From NCBI GenBank assembly GCA_030734395.1, contig JAUZTG010000048.1:1674001-1738000 (forward strand): a DNA stretch of 64,000 bases, in the 5' to 3' direction. Source of the DNA: Sarocladium kiliense. Taxonomy: Eukaryota; Ascomycota; Sordariomycetes; Hypocreales; Sarocladiaceae. The notes beneath the pieces are model-generated. The model made no database searches. It had not been told where the DNA came from and worked only from the letters and a program-made list of their open reading frames with translations. Position numbers and translations under genes: made by a program. Shown in pieces: positions 11,266-23,086 of this stretch. How positions within the stretch are numbered: position 1 is the stretch's first letter; each line of letters opens with the position of its first letter.

Positions 11266-11990
11266 CTATGCCGGCTTGACAGCCCAGACGTATTGGCGAG
11301 CACCACCATTCGCCGCGAGAGCTCTAATCTCGATATTCATTATGGCCTTGAGTTGGGTGCCGGTCACTGACTTTTACGCAGCAGCCCTACCCGAAATTGT
11401 TAGTGGTTTACAACATTCAGCACATCTTCCGGGCCGTTGTCCTTCTCGAATAGCTCAACTAGCTCACGCACGATGGCAACTGGGATGAACTTCATGTTGT
11501 AATATTGGTGACAGTTGTCTTTGTCACAGTAATCGAAACTCATTCTGCGCAGATCTGTAAACCGTAGTAAGGCCATGCGCCACGTCAATATGAGCACGGC
11601 AGTACATTGTCCCTCACAGCCCTTGACTGGTGGCTAAAGCTTAAAGGGTCGCGTTCTCATCGACGATATCCAAGTGCACTAGGGCGTCTGCTTTCCGTCA
11701 AAAACCCTCCAGGTTGGTGGAAGAACATAGGTCTAGATGCTAGACTTCGGTGAAGCCAGGCCGCTCTTTGTCGAACCGATGCCCTCCTTTGCTGCCTCTG
11801 CCCTTTCCAGATTCCTACAAGCCGTGGCGACCTTCGCAACTATCGGATACAAAAATCAGCGAGCTGCCTCTTGACGTATGCCCGTACCTGCGCCAGTGAT
11901 GATGGAAAGTTGCCCAGAGACGTCGGCCGTTGGGTCAGGCAGCGTTATGACCTGGGTGATGAAGGCCCGCTCGTCTCTACGAACGCTGCC
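11266..11990 (-). pseudogene. Decayed short-chain dehydrogenase/reductase (SDR) gene
   Basis: Reading from 11990 downward, the minus strand shows the hallmarks of a fungal retinol-dehydrogenase-like SDR in order. First come TLPDPTADVSGQ and IITGAGTGIRQEAAR (the TGxxxGIG cofactor loop with the last Gly changed to Arg), then an in-frame TGA. The same frame continues VAKVATACRNLERAEAAKEG. In other frames follow LDIVDENA (the NAG region), YYNMKF (YxxxK active site) with VRELVELFEKDNGPEDVLNVVN and then a stop, and finally GGARQYVWAV. An intact relative would need about 950-1000 bp; here the span is about 725 bp with at least two stops and frame changes, so part of the middle is lost. No intron scheme repairs it without removing conserved residues. 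Confidence 0.75.
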
Positions 11991-14806
11991 CCTCAAGATT
12001 GGTAGTCTGAGGTCGAAACAGCATATATCGTACGCTGAAACACTCACGTTGCCATGTTAGAGCTGATATACTGGCAGCAACTCCATAAGTATATGCTATG
12101 GATGATACGTACCAACAACTACCTTGGTCAGAGCGAAAGAGTGATATTGAACGTGAGACCAACGACGAAGAATGCAAATTCCAGAATTGTGGCAAGTGCT
12201 GAAACGAGAGAATCACGGCCTCTGAGGAACAAAGTGCCTGAGCGATTGCATCTGATGCTTGTTAGCTTCATACACACTGATTAAATGTCCGGGCCACTCT
12301 AGAAGAGTCATCTTTTCCGCCGAGACTCATTTCAAACGGCTTTGTATCCATCCTGCATGTTACAATTGACCTCGTCCACAGTCTGGATGGTTCATAGAAT
12401 ATCTGAGGCCTGCAACCAACTGTCTGCTGTCTTGTCTAGTGCAATCTGACCCCATGGCAACATTATATAGCAGCTCCCTTCTCTGCGACCCTTGCCGGAT
12501 TTTGGGCTGCACATAGCAGCACCGTAACCAGAGCGACTCAACCCATCCCAATGATCTGGTGGAGGCTGGGACTACGTGGGTTCTAGATCACCACTGCTAG
12601 CTTGGTCTATGACCGCGATGCAAGACACATCATGTTATTGGAAGATAACTCGAACTGCCAATGACCTCCCATCTAAGACGCTGCTGATGCGATATGATAC
12701 AGCAAAATCTGGTCCAGACGGCGTAAGGCAAGAGTTAACGCGATGACTGGGAGCGAGCCTGGCAACGATACGAGGCTGCCACAGGTCTTGCCCCCGAACC
12801 TGTTCCCAACCATTTAGCAACAAACCCTCCACATGCTCTGCACAAGAGATGTCTGGGCTTCGAGGCTGACTATCCACGGGACATTGAGTAAATTTCTCGC
12901 GCTGTGTATAATTGACATTCCAGTGGAATTCGAGCAAGAGATATAGCACTCGGAGCACAAACAGGGTTTGGCTTGCGTTCGATCACTTTTTGGTCGAGGA
13001 TGTACCTGACCAAGACAGTCCAATTGCCTTAGAGATGATCATCCACAAAAGTAAAACCAAACCAGAATATCCAGGAGGTTTCTTAGGTGTTTCTTCGACT
13101 GTCGTTCGGTACCTGGATGGAGCAGTCGTTATTGGAGAGCTTAGTTAGTGCGTGATCGGCCAATGGAATGCACAAACGAGATATCAGATGCGATCAGATC
13201 AGATCATTCGGTAGGGCAAAGCTTGATGGTGAATCTTTATCCTTGTGCTTCGTATTATGCCATGCTAACTATCTATCTGTATGAAGGACAGCGATGTTAA
13301 TGACTACGCTTTCTGCACCCGACATCATCCTCATCAGCATGACGACCGGAAGATCCTGGGAAGCTTTACTGGATTGACTATGCCCGTGCCAGTACTTTGC
13401 AAATCACGGTAGTCGTAGTCATGATCCGGACGCTGTCATCGACACGGTAGTCACATGTCACTACCGCGTCAAGCTTTGGCGGCGTATCCGCCACGTTCAG
13501 CTTCACGCAGTCTCAACGCACTCCCTTGGCAAGAAATGGGAAAGGTGTCTGCGCCTCTTGAAGCTCTAAGCGAAGCATATCATCCCATGTCGGAACTGCG
13601 GGCGTTTGCATTGCAGTGTCTTGTTGGGGTACGGCCTACGCGTGTCTGTTCCCAGATCTGCGACCTGTAAATGGCTAGCCAGTGACTGCATCTGATGAGG
13701 TTACAAGCCGTGCCATCCCTGTTGAATGCGGCATCCACCCAGAGTGTTGAGCAACGCGGCTTGATCAAGCCACCGGACTGCCGTGCTGCACGTGCGTGTT
13801 GCACACGCCGAGGTGTCTCACAGCACAGCACAGCACACCTTGCAGGCCCTTGCTCTTCCTGGGTGCCGTTTGAGATAATGGGTCCATACGGTAGACGGAG
13901 TCTTCGAAGTATCATCTATGTGTGAACCAGTTTCTTACCATAAGCATTTGTCGTCGGCCCTGTCGGCTGATGGCTGCGCGGAGGTCCCGGGACCGATGCT
14001 ATGAGTATCGAACAGTCGTTCTGAGCCACTGGCAGGGTCGACCGTTACTCGCTACTTCAACGTGAGATCTCCGTGAGTGCCTTGATTCAGAGAGCTCACT
14101 AGCCTCGTAATTCAGAAGAAGAGAATCCGCATGATAGCACTGCAAATGACAGCCATGAACAGCAGCATTCCATATCTGTTGCTATCTACAAAAGCTGGAA
14201 GCTTGGGTGCATCGATAATGCTCGCGTCTCGACTCAATCTGGAATAGACTCCTTTGCAATCTCTGACCCGACGCGACTATTTGATGAAAACTGGAGTTGC
14301 AGCTATGCAGTTCAAAAGAGCGATGCTAAATACTTGATCGAGGGCCTCGCTGTTGTGACGAGGAGCAGACATGCAATTTTTTGGGAGCTACCCCGCTGGA
14401 AGCGCTCTAAAAATGCCCCTCCTTGACGTTGCGTCGGGATGCCCGAGTACCTGGGGAAACCTGAGCAGAGGCCTGGCGAGTCTGCACTAGCGTGTACCGC
14501 ACAGGTATCCTGCCGCCCATCCGCCTACTGAGATGCCCGCTGCAAGGGCTGCCGGTCCGAATGTGGCGATGGAGGATGGAACAACTGCCTGACGCTCACA
14601 GTTCCACCGTACGGCGACACATTCCTCATCCACCTCCGTTCGTCCTCCAGTCAAACCACCTCCGCTCCAACCTCGTCACTGCCCTCGTCTCGACTCGCCA
14701 GCAGCTACTCGAAGCCTTGTCGACGTGCACATCTGTCCTACAACCCCTTGCAGAGACTTCTCCAACCGCTTTGTAGACTTCGATTCGCGGTTGGTCCGCC
14801 TGCAAT
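11991..14806. other. Gene-poor region upstream of the PAS kinase gene
   Basis: No intact gene is seen. The minus strand shows isolated hydrophobic frame fragments, for example around 13010-13110 and 12140-12230, which may be further remnants next to the SDR pseudogene but match no family I can name. From 13926 to 14491 there is no open frame of note. 14578-14806 has no ATG and is pyrimidine-rich, fitting a transcribed leader of about 230 nt or less for the kinase gene. Confidence 0.5.
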
Positions 14807-17800
14807 ATGCGCCCGATGCATGGCGGACACCAAGACAGAAATGGTTCGCCTCCAATCTTCCATGGCTTGACTCCCTTCTGAGCCTTGTCAACCTGGGTTG
14901 TATCTAACTTTGGCTTCTTGACCTCGCAGGCGCCGACAATGATCAGGAGGAGGCCGAACGGGGGCGCACAAAGGCTTTGCCCGCACTGTCTTTGCCCAAG
15001 AACCGAAGCACAGGCAACCTTGCTCGATCACCAGACCCAGCCTCGACGACGGCTGCAGACAAAAGTCGATATCGAATGTCCTTTGACTTTTCGTCAGCTG
15101 TCAACCTTGACCCTGACTCAACCCTCACAAGGTGCGTCAATGTTCTCCCTCTTCTCCAGCCTGGCGAGGCGAGATGATTGCTTCTGAGACATGTCGCTGA
15201 CCGTGTCTCTGGCCTGGCCCAGATCACCTCTCATGGCCGACCACGAACATGGACTTGGCCTGTCTGGCCTTCGTCGGATCCGACAACACCACCCGCCGTC
15301 GAGAACCCCTACATTGCCAAATTCCAACTCCTCGTCACGCAGTCCTTCGGTCGTCGCCCTGTCACGCTCGACCTCCATGAGCGCTATGCTCGCTCATGCC
15401 AACTCCTTCCCAATGAGCGGAGGTCCGTCGTCTCCCAGTTTTACGGAAGACCTTTCGCGTTTTCCGACTGAGTCGTTGCACTCATTTTCTTTTGCTCACC
15501 AATCCGAGGAGTTCCTACATAATCGAGAAAACGTTTTGAAACGGTCCATCGAATATATGAAGGATCGCAAGGGGTGGTCTTCGAGTTCAATGCAGGCTGG
15601 GCTCGCCAGTGCCCAAGCAAGAGTCACGGGCGACCTTGAGGCTCAACACATGCTCGAGCTCCTCGCTCGGGCACAGTTGATCGAGGCGGGAAACCTCCCA
15701 AATGCAGATTCATCACTTGCCAATCCTGGTCCCCTGACTGGCCCGGCGGAGTTGTCTGGCGAGAACATATTCGAGAAGCACTTCATTCCTCGGACGTCTA
15801 GCCCCGAGCCAATCTCATCCGCCTCAACTTCTTCGGCAGCCCGGCATGCGAATAAATCCCAGCAAACCCAATTCGAGGATTCACAGTCAAGGGCCACAAT
15901 CGATCAATCTTCGAAGTCTCAAGATCTGCCAGGTTCTGAAGAGTCCAGTCGAACACCCACAGGCGAAAGTGCGACTACCGCAGACACATCGCCACCAGCT
16001 TCACGCCCAACGAGTCTGAAGCGTACTATGACGGATACGCATGGAATTACCATGCAGACCCGGCTACTAGATACCCTTGCTCAACCCTACGTCCTGGGAC
16101 AGTCGCCGGTACCCGATTCCCTCACATCACCGACCTTTCAGCACTTCACGCCAACTGCTCCCTCATTCCCAGCTGCACTTGGGCCTGTCGCCCATGGCCA
16201 CACGAACAGATGGGTTCCTGCTGCCCAAGCCATTTTCACAACTGAAGCAAAGCCGCCGTGGACTATCATCGCAGCGAACGACCTGGCATGCTTGGTATTT
16301 GGTGTGACCAAGGCTGAGGTCCGGAAGATGGGAATTCTGGAGGTTGTTCAAGAGGAGAGACGTTCATGGCTGGAGCGGCAACTTCTTCACAAGGAAGAGG
16401 ACGATGTCCCAGAACCCAGTGTCGCGAAGAAGACTACTCCGGCAGCTTCGGTCGCTTCTGCACTTCTTGGTGGCCGCGGGGGTATTACAGCTCAGCTCTT
16501 AAGCAAACCGAATTCGAGGACGGCGCCGCCCAAAACACCACCTCGCCGTGCCCAAACAGTGCACAGCGGAGACCCGACACCACCGAAGACCAGAGGGAGC
16601 GTCAATCACCGCAGCAATCTTTCACGTGGTGTGCTCCTCTGCGGAGATGTTGTCCCCATTCAGAAGCGAAATGGGGCTACAGGTTCTGCCAGTCTCTGGG
16701 TCAAAGAGAAGCGCATCGGCCTCATTTGGGTCATGGAAGAGATCCACGAGGACGTTGCAAATGTCGTCCTGGATGAGGAAGGCATCGTCCAGAGCATATC
16801 AGGGTCATCACAGGCCATTTGGGGAATCGAAGAAAGCCAGAAAGGTTTCGATATCGCCACACTGATCCCGAGGATCCCACGACAAGGGATCAATCCTAAC
16901 ACAGGGGATGTGGACTTCGCGCAGATCGCAAGACGACGTTATTTCACCTCCGTCAACGTCAAGAAGACAAACGTTCCGTGCACGGTCGAGCAGGTGCGTG
17001 GCAGGATCGAACTCAAAGTATCGACATTCCCCCACATGGCCGGTATCGTGGTCGTCAACCCCGAGAACATGCAAATTCGTAGTTCAAACTCTGCTTTCTG
17101 CAGTGCCCTCTTTGGCTTTGAAAAGCCTGATGGTCTATCCATCAATACTTTGATTCCCGACTTTGAAAAGATTCTGCAAACCCTCACGCAAGAGGAGGGT
17201 CTTCAGCTTATGGATGGCATGGTGATTCCTGAGCATCGTTTCCGCAGGGCTGCTGCTTTCCTTGCTCTCAAGGAACACCGACCTGATGCTGCAGCTGCTT
17301 TCCTACAACCCGATGGCCTGCAAGCGCGGCATCGTGATGGAACAGACCTCAAGATTGATGTGCAGATGCGAATCGTGAAGAGTGAAAAACAGCCGTCGAT
17401 TGCTGAAGAGACTGTCGTAGAGGAGGGCAGCGAGTCTGAGGAAGAGAAGGATGGTGATGATGCTTTCCCGAACCGACAATCCGAGATAGTGTTTGCTCTC
17501 TGGGTGACCTATTCCCGCCACCTCCACTCGGCGCAGACACAACTAGGAACCACATCCCCGCCGGCATCTGGTGCGACAACCCCTTTGCATCAGCCCTCTC
17601 CCGGTCAAACACGAGTAACAAGCCCCATGGAGCTCTCATCCGATGGAGAAGAGAAGAAGAAGCCCGAGTCGAAGACTACACACCTCTCGAAACAGCTGAA
17701 GGATGCTGCATTGAATGCTGCGGCCAAACTGACTGGACACCCTAAGCCCACCTCCAAGGTGAATGAAGCACCTGCACCTGCCGCAGAGACCCCATCTGAA

Positions 17801-18670
17801 CCGCCTCATAAGAAGACCATTGACGATTACACCGTCTTGGAAGACATGGGTCAAGGCGCGTACGGCCAGGTCAAGCTGGCCCGAAACAAGCTCACGGGTA
17901 AGAAGGCCGTCCTCAAATATGTGACAAAGAGGCGAATTCTTGTCGATACATGGACGCGAGACCGCAAGCTCGGAACTGTACCACTGGAGATCCATGTTCT
18001 CGATTACTTGCGGCGACCCGAATTCAGGCATCCCAATATCGTAGAGATGGAGGGCTTCTTCGAGGATGATGTCAACTATTACATCGAGATGGTTCCTCAT
18101 GGCCTTCCCGGCATGGATCTGTTCGATTACATCGAGCTGCGCGCCAATATGGAGGAATCAGAGTGTCGAAGCATATTCGTGCAGGTGGCTCAAGCCATCC
18201 ACTTCCTCCATACAAAGGCACTCGTCGTTCATCGGGATATCAAAGACGAGAATGTTATTCTCGACGGCGAGGGCAATATCAAGCTCATTGATTTCGGTAG
18301 TGCGGCATATATCAAGAACGGGCCTTTCGATGTCTTCGTTGGCACAATTGGTCAGTATCATTCCCGCTTTTGTGATCATTGCAAATGCTAACTCCCCTCA
18401 GATTATGCAGCCCCCGAGGTTCTGGCTGGAAAACCTTACGGCGGCAAGGAGCAAGATGTCTGGGCCCTTGGCATCCTCCTCTACACCATCATTTACAAGG
18501 AGAACCCATTTTACAGTATCGACGAAATCATGGACCGCGATTTGCGTGTTCCATTCACTATTAGCGACGAAAGCATCGACCTCATTCGGCGCATGCTCAA
18601 CCGCGATGTCAAGGAGCGCTCCGACATCACGCAGGTGATTGAGCACCCCTGGTGCAAAACTCAGGGTTGA
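14807..18670 (+). CDS. psk1: PAS-domain serine/threonine kinase (PASK/Psk1 family)
   Basis: Four exons: 14807-14843, 14930-15131, 15223-18350, 18402-18670. Phases agree and give 1211 aa. The introns carry good branch sites (TCTAAC, CTGAC, CTAAC). The N-terminal 380 residues are Ser/Pro-rich. PAS-like segments lie at about 405-470 (PWTIIAANDLACLVFG) and again within about 560-720. The kinase domain spans about 950-1208: GQGAYGQV loop, Lys in AVLKYV, HRDIKDEN from His1083, DFG at 1103, and YAAPEVLAGKPYGG right after the last intron. By family, PAS kinases sense nutrient state and direct glucose flux. The 37-nt first exon is my inference: it starts at the first ATG after 228 ATG-free bases and its phase fits. 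If wrong, the next in-frame ATG is 15076 (residue 60 of this model). Everything from 15223 onward is firm. Confidence 0.88.
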
Positions 18671-19174
18671 TAGAAGTACATTGGTACTACAGAGCGAAAG
18701 TTCGAAGTGAGCTGCTTTATGAGACAGACGACACGACACAGAGGGTGGGAGTGGCATTTACCCCTGTTTTGCATATTACCCCTTGTCCCGCCAGTGTCTG
18801 TTTCTGGTGGGAGGATACTCCAAGGGGAACGATTGATGAGGAGAGAAGATAGAAGGGGACGAAACGCGATTTTGGCGAGGTCATTATAAAGAACAGCATT
18901 ATTCCAACCGAAGAACGAAGTGCGCTGCTTTTTGGTCGTTCAGCGCCGTTTGAGGCGCTTTCTAGAGAAAGCATGGCGTAAATGAGATGTCACAGTCTGG
19001 CGTGCGTGTTTCTATGCGGGAGGAAAGAATGGTGGCCGCGACCTGAGATGGGAGTATACTGTTAAATCGATATCAATTCAAAGAATTCATAAGAACCCAT
19101 ATATTGCCAACCTATGGCTTGCTTCCCAGTTAAGAACATCGTGCACATCATCCTCCGGAAGGACGTACAGTATA
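18671..19174. other. Tail-to-tail intergenic between PAS kinase and SEA4
   Basis: About 500 bp hold the 3' ends of two converging genes. No coding signal is seen. Both 3'UTRs must lie here. Confidence 0.6.
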
Positions 19175-22100
19175 CTATCTATAGTTGAGCTCTGGGTGAG
19201 CCCGGAAGTTGCATCGACAGCGACACTCGGGTACAGGACACTCGACGTGTCGTGCAAACCACGACCGCGCGTGGTCCAGATGGAGAACATGCTCACACTT
19301 GAGGCAGAAGGTTGGGAAACGCCCTGCCATCTTGGCATCTTCTTTCTCTTCTGGTCTGTCCGAACGAGGGACACCTACCACTTCAAGGCAGACAATGCAG
19401 CGAGGGAGATGGCGTCCACAATTAGGACAGCTCACTCCCGCATTGATGCTTGTGGCAAGCAAAGGATTGCGGACTTCCTGGGCTGGAGTTGCATGTGAAC
19501 CACCTCCAGGCTGGTTGGCTAGTGAGAAGCCAGCGTCACAGGAGACGCAGCGTAGTGCGACCTGACGAGATGGTGGTGTGATCGTTGGGGCACCGACACC
19601 ATCTATCTTGGACCGTTTGGAAGACTCGACTTCGAACTTCGTACGCTGGAAGAAGAGCTTGTGGCGTTGCAGCAGGGCGCGGTAGGCGTTGCGCCAAGCT
19701 CGACAGCGAATGTCGTCGATATAGCGTGGGTAGCAAATGGAGAGGACGAGGGTTGCGGTTTGGACATCGTGGAACTTCTCGACGTAGCGGGCAAAGATGT
19801 CGACCATGGGGTCAGTGATGCCTGTGAGGACAATACCTTCGATGTCGCCCTCTTCGAGACAACGAGCAAGCTCCTTCTTGAGCCAGACGGTGAGCTCATC
19901 GTCCGGAAGATTGCGAACAGCCACGAAGGCGCGGTCTGCTAGAGGGAGGGACTCTTGATTGGCGATCTTTGCCCAGTCGCCTGTGGCTATGAGGGAGGAT
20001 ATGGCGCGGAGGTAAGGGTCTGTCTTGGAAGCAACGTCTTGGTCAAAGTCAAGCTGCTCTTTGACCTGCTGTTTGCTTCCTCTACCAATGAGTTGCAGAG
20101 CCAGCGAGACAAACAAAAGTTCTGGGTGTGCCGAGCTCGCGGCCTTGAGGATCTGAATAGCTTGCTTCGTATCTCCCCTGAACAGGGCGCGAGCCGCCAT
20201 CATAGTGTGGATCGTCGTTGGATACTCAGGGCCAGGTCCCCTGCTGAAACCCTTGGGGTCGTGTTTCTGGAAATCGCCCCAGTCGCAGATCTGCAGACAG
20301 AGCTGACGATGGTGCGCTCGTTTGGTAGGCACGCCGTCGAACTTGGGAAGATGACGTTTCTTGCAGTATTGGCCGATTTGCCGTTCCCATTGAGCGGCGT
20401 CAGGCGGCGTTGCACCAGGTGCAAGACGACGGCTAGGATTGAGACCTGACAGGTATGAGTGAAGTTCAAGCGCGAAATTTTGGGTGAATCTTACCAAGGT
20501 CATTGGCCCAGATCGAGTATATGCCCATGTAGCTGAGATCCATGTTGACAAGAGTCATGCCAGCATCGTCAGCGGCTCGCTCCGCGTCTTTGGAATCATC
20601 AGCGCCTTGTCTTGTCTCATAGTTTAGGGTGAATTTACTGACCTGTAATCCAATCCCAAACGAATCTCACCCAGGGATCATCTTGCACAACGTCTCGGTT
20701 GATGACAGGATCGAGCAGATACTTTTCCTTGGCGCGCAGCAGCATCGAATGATCGACGACGCATTGTGCCTCACGAGGTAGCCCGTTGCTTGCGACCAAG
20801 CTTTGGAGCACGGATTCATGCATCTCAGAGCATGATCCTACCCCATCTGAAGCCAGTGAGAGCTTTGTAGACTCATTCTCTAAGCCAGCCATGGCTCCGT
20901 TTTTTTCGGGATCCTTAGTGCCATTCTGGGAATGGACGAATTCTCGCAGAAGGCGTAACTTCGTCGCAACTGCATCAGCCTTGTAGAACGCCTCCGGCAA
21001 CGGATCCTGTGTGGCGACCTGGTCCTCGACCACCAGCCCGCCATTGCGAGCCAACACAAGAGCGTCCTCGATAGCAGCCACGATATCAACTCGATCGGGA
21101 CCGAAGACCGGCTGCTCTGCCATGGCCTTTTCTGCCAGAAGTGCACCAAAGACGTCCGGGATCCTCGAGGGTTCGAATCGCATCAAATCATGGTAGGGCG
21201 TGTTTTCTAAGATTCGTTAGTACAAGCAACTACAATGATCGTCTAGTACATACCTGCAAGACCTCGGTGTGGCGCTTTCCAAGGAATGAGCTTATATGCA
21301 TGCTCTGCACTCCGGGATGGTTGTTCCAAGATGTCAAAACGTCCGTTTGCCCGCAACACAAGAAGACGTGGCTGCAAGACGGGCGAGCCGAGCGTCACCC
21401 AATCGAATGAGACGATCCGGTCATTCTTCCGTGCTGACTCGAAGTAAGATACATCCATCTCGTAAGATCGTTTCACCTGGAGAAGTTCAGGGCTGCTATG
21501 GCTACTCGAGTCCGCTGCAATGTGCTCCTTTGTCGTATCCAGAACCCTTAATTGCCCTGTACGCGACAGCACGGCTAGCAGTCCTCTATGGTCACGACAA
21601 TAGCGGAGTGAGCGGATCAGGGAATGTTTCCCCTCAGCAAGGAACGGATCTGAGTCAGTCTCGATGACCTGGTCCAATCGAAGCGCACCACCCCAAGGCA
21701 TCTGGTCATCCTCATCGATAGCCTGTTGATACGCCGTAGACGCGACTGGCCTTGATGTGGCTCGTCGATCCCATATCATCACACCCGGATGATCTAATGC
21801 CGAAGATGCGAAGTAATTGGGATCCGCATAGTCCACCGCGAGGTTGTTGTTGCATTTAGTTTGAAACGTGATAACGCTCCCGGGTTCTTGCAGTGTTCAA
21901 TTAGTCAAGTTGGGATAGAAAAGTATCCGGATCTGCTCACCTCTAAGATCATGTATCCGAAGACCCTGGGCCTTGATGCCCGCGACCAAGGTCTGGGGGT
22001 TGTCTTCAAAAAACTTGATACTCGAGATCGATACGCTGGGCTCAAGCCTGTTCTTAGGATCTTGGAGTGTGGCAGCAGCCTGCTTGAAGGCGTCCGTAGC

Positions 22101-22523
22101 GCCTTTTCCAAGGGATGATAACCTGTTCACGTCCCATATGTGTAGACTCTGATCCATGCGGACGCGATCCAAACCCACCGCTAATAGACCATTCGTGTTG
22201 AAGGCAACCGCTTGGCATGTACGGTTCATCTTGAGTCCCAACTCAACGTACGCGTTGGTGCCATCGTCAATCCGAAGCAGGTTGACCACGCCAGAGCTCG
22301 TACCCACTGCAAGGAGACCAGGGTTCTGAGGTGACCAGTCGTAGGTCGTCAAGGGCGGGAAGTCATCGTGCCGATTGAGTCTGTCGTAGTCGAACTGTCC
22401 ACTCCGAGCATGTCCCGTGGGCTCATAAAGTTGTACGACTCGATGCTGCAGATTGATGTGGATGAAGCTGTCGACACTCGAAGTTGGAGACCATTTCAGG
22501 AGCCCTGGCTCCGGTCGGTCCAT
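19175..22523 (-). CDS. SEA4: SEA4/Mio homologue, SEACAT/GATOR2 subunit
   Basis: Five exons on the minus strand: 22523-21941, 21886-21254, 21206-20643, 20587-20495, 20445-19175, giving 1047 aa with consistent phases. The N-terminal third is WD40-like (start MDRPEPGLLKWSP; blocks such as LLAVGTSSGVVNLLRIDDG and HPGVMIWDRR). A helical middle follows (DLSYMGIYSIWANDL). The C-terminus is a zinc-binding RING-like module: CVSCDAGF, CPNCGRHLPRCIVCLE, FCLKCEHVLHLDHARSWF, ECPVPECRCRC. This architecture is specific to Mio/Sea4, a subunit of the vacuolar SEA complex that regulates TORC1 in response to amino acids. For the intron after exon 3, an alternative acceptor at 20606 adds six residues in frame; I prefer the 55-nt intron over the 37-nt one. 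Confidence 0.9.
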
Positions 22524-23086
22524 GGCTGTGGTGTTTTGGAGCTAATTGAATCAGACTTTCCGAGATGTTACCGCCGCTGGTCTTATTGAAGTGAAGTTCA
22601 AGGCCAGGTCATGTTCCCCTTCAGTGCCTTCACCTCATGAGCTCGACGCTGGCGATGAGTAAGATGACTTCGTAGATCAAGCCATTGACAGAATTCGCAA
22701 TCATGACATGAATGGTCTCGGACTTTCAAGGACGATTTCGAACTCCCTCAATTAGATTGTCTCCAGTCAGTCAGCAGATTCAAATGCGTCGATTGAGTGA
22801 AGCAGATGGTGATGATGGCTGCTATGGTGAGGTCCCATGCGCGCGAGAGCAGTGGTGCCCCACCTCACCTACCTGGAGCAGAATACGGGCACGTGATTGG
22901 TAGATGGATCAATGGCGGGCAACAGCCTGATAAGATAAGGAATTTATTCTTGATGCCTTCATGCGAAGATGTCGAGTTTCCTCCAGTGCTCTTAGCAATC
23001 CCACGACAGTCACGTCCCGCCCAGATTTTCGAAAATTTCATCCACGAGCAAGTGTCGCATATTCAGGTGACATTTTGCAGTCAGCC
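22524..23086. other. Divergent promoter region between SEA4 and EFG1
   Basis: About 560 bp separate the two divergent starts, so both promoters lie here. I see no clear TATA box. Confidence 0.6.

Noticed and set aside
11838..11892. Possible 55-nt intron that would remove the in-frame TGA of the SDR remnant
   Set aside because: It would also delete the GIxQEAAR segment of the cofactor-binding fold, which matches the family, so the TGA is better explained as a true nonsense change.
21166..21186. T-loop-like GGTTCGAATC, possible tRNA
   Set aside because: It lies inside a coding exon of SEA4, and no acceptor stem or anticodon arm can be drawn around it.
22961..23086. Upstream in-frame ATG for EFG1
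   Set aside because: It would add 42 residues that resemble leader sequence. The ATG at 23087 has a better context and starts the conserved basic N-terminus.
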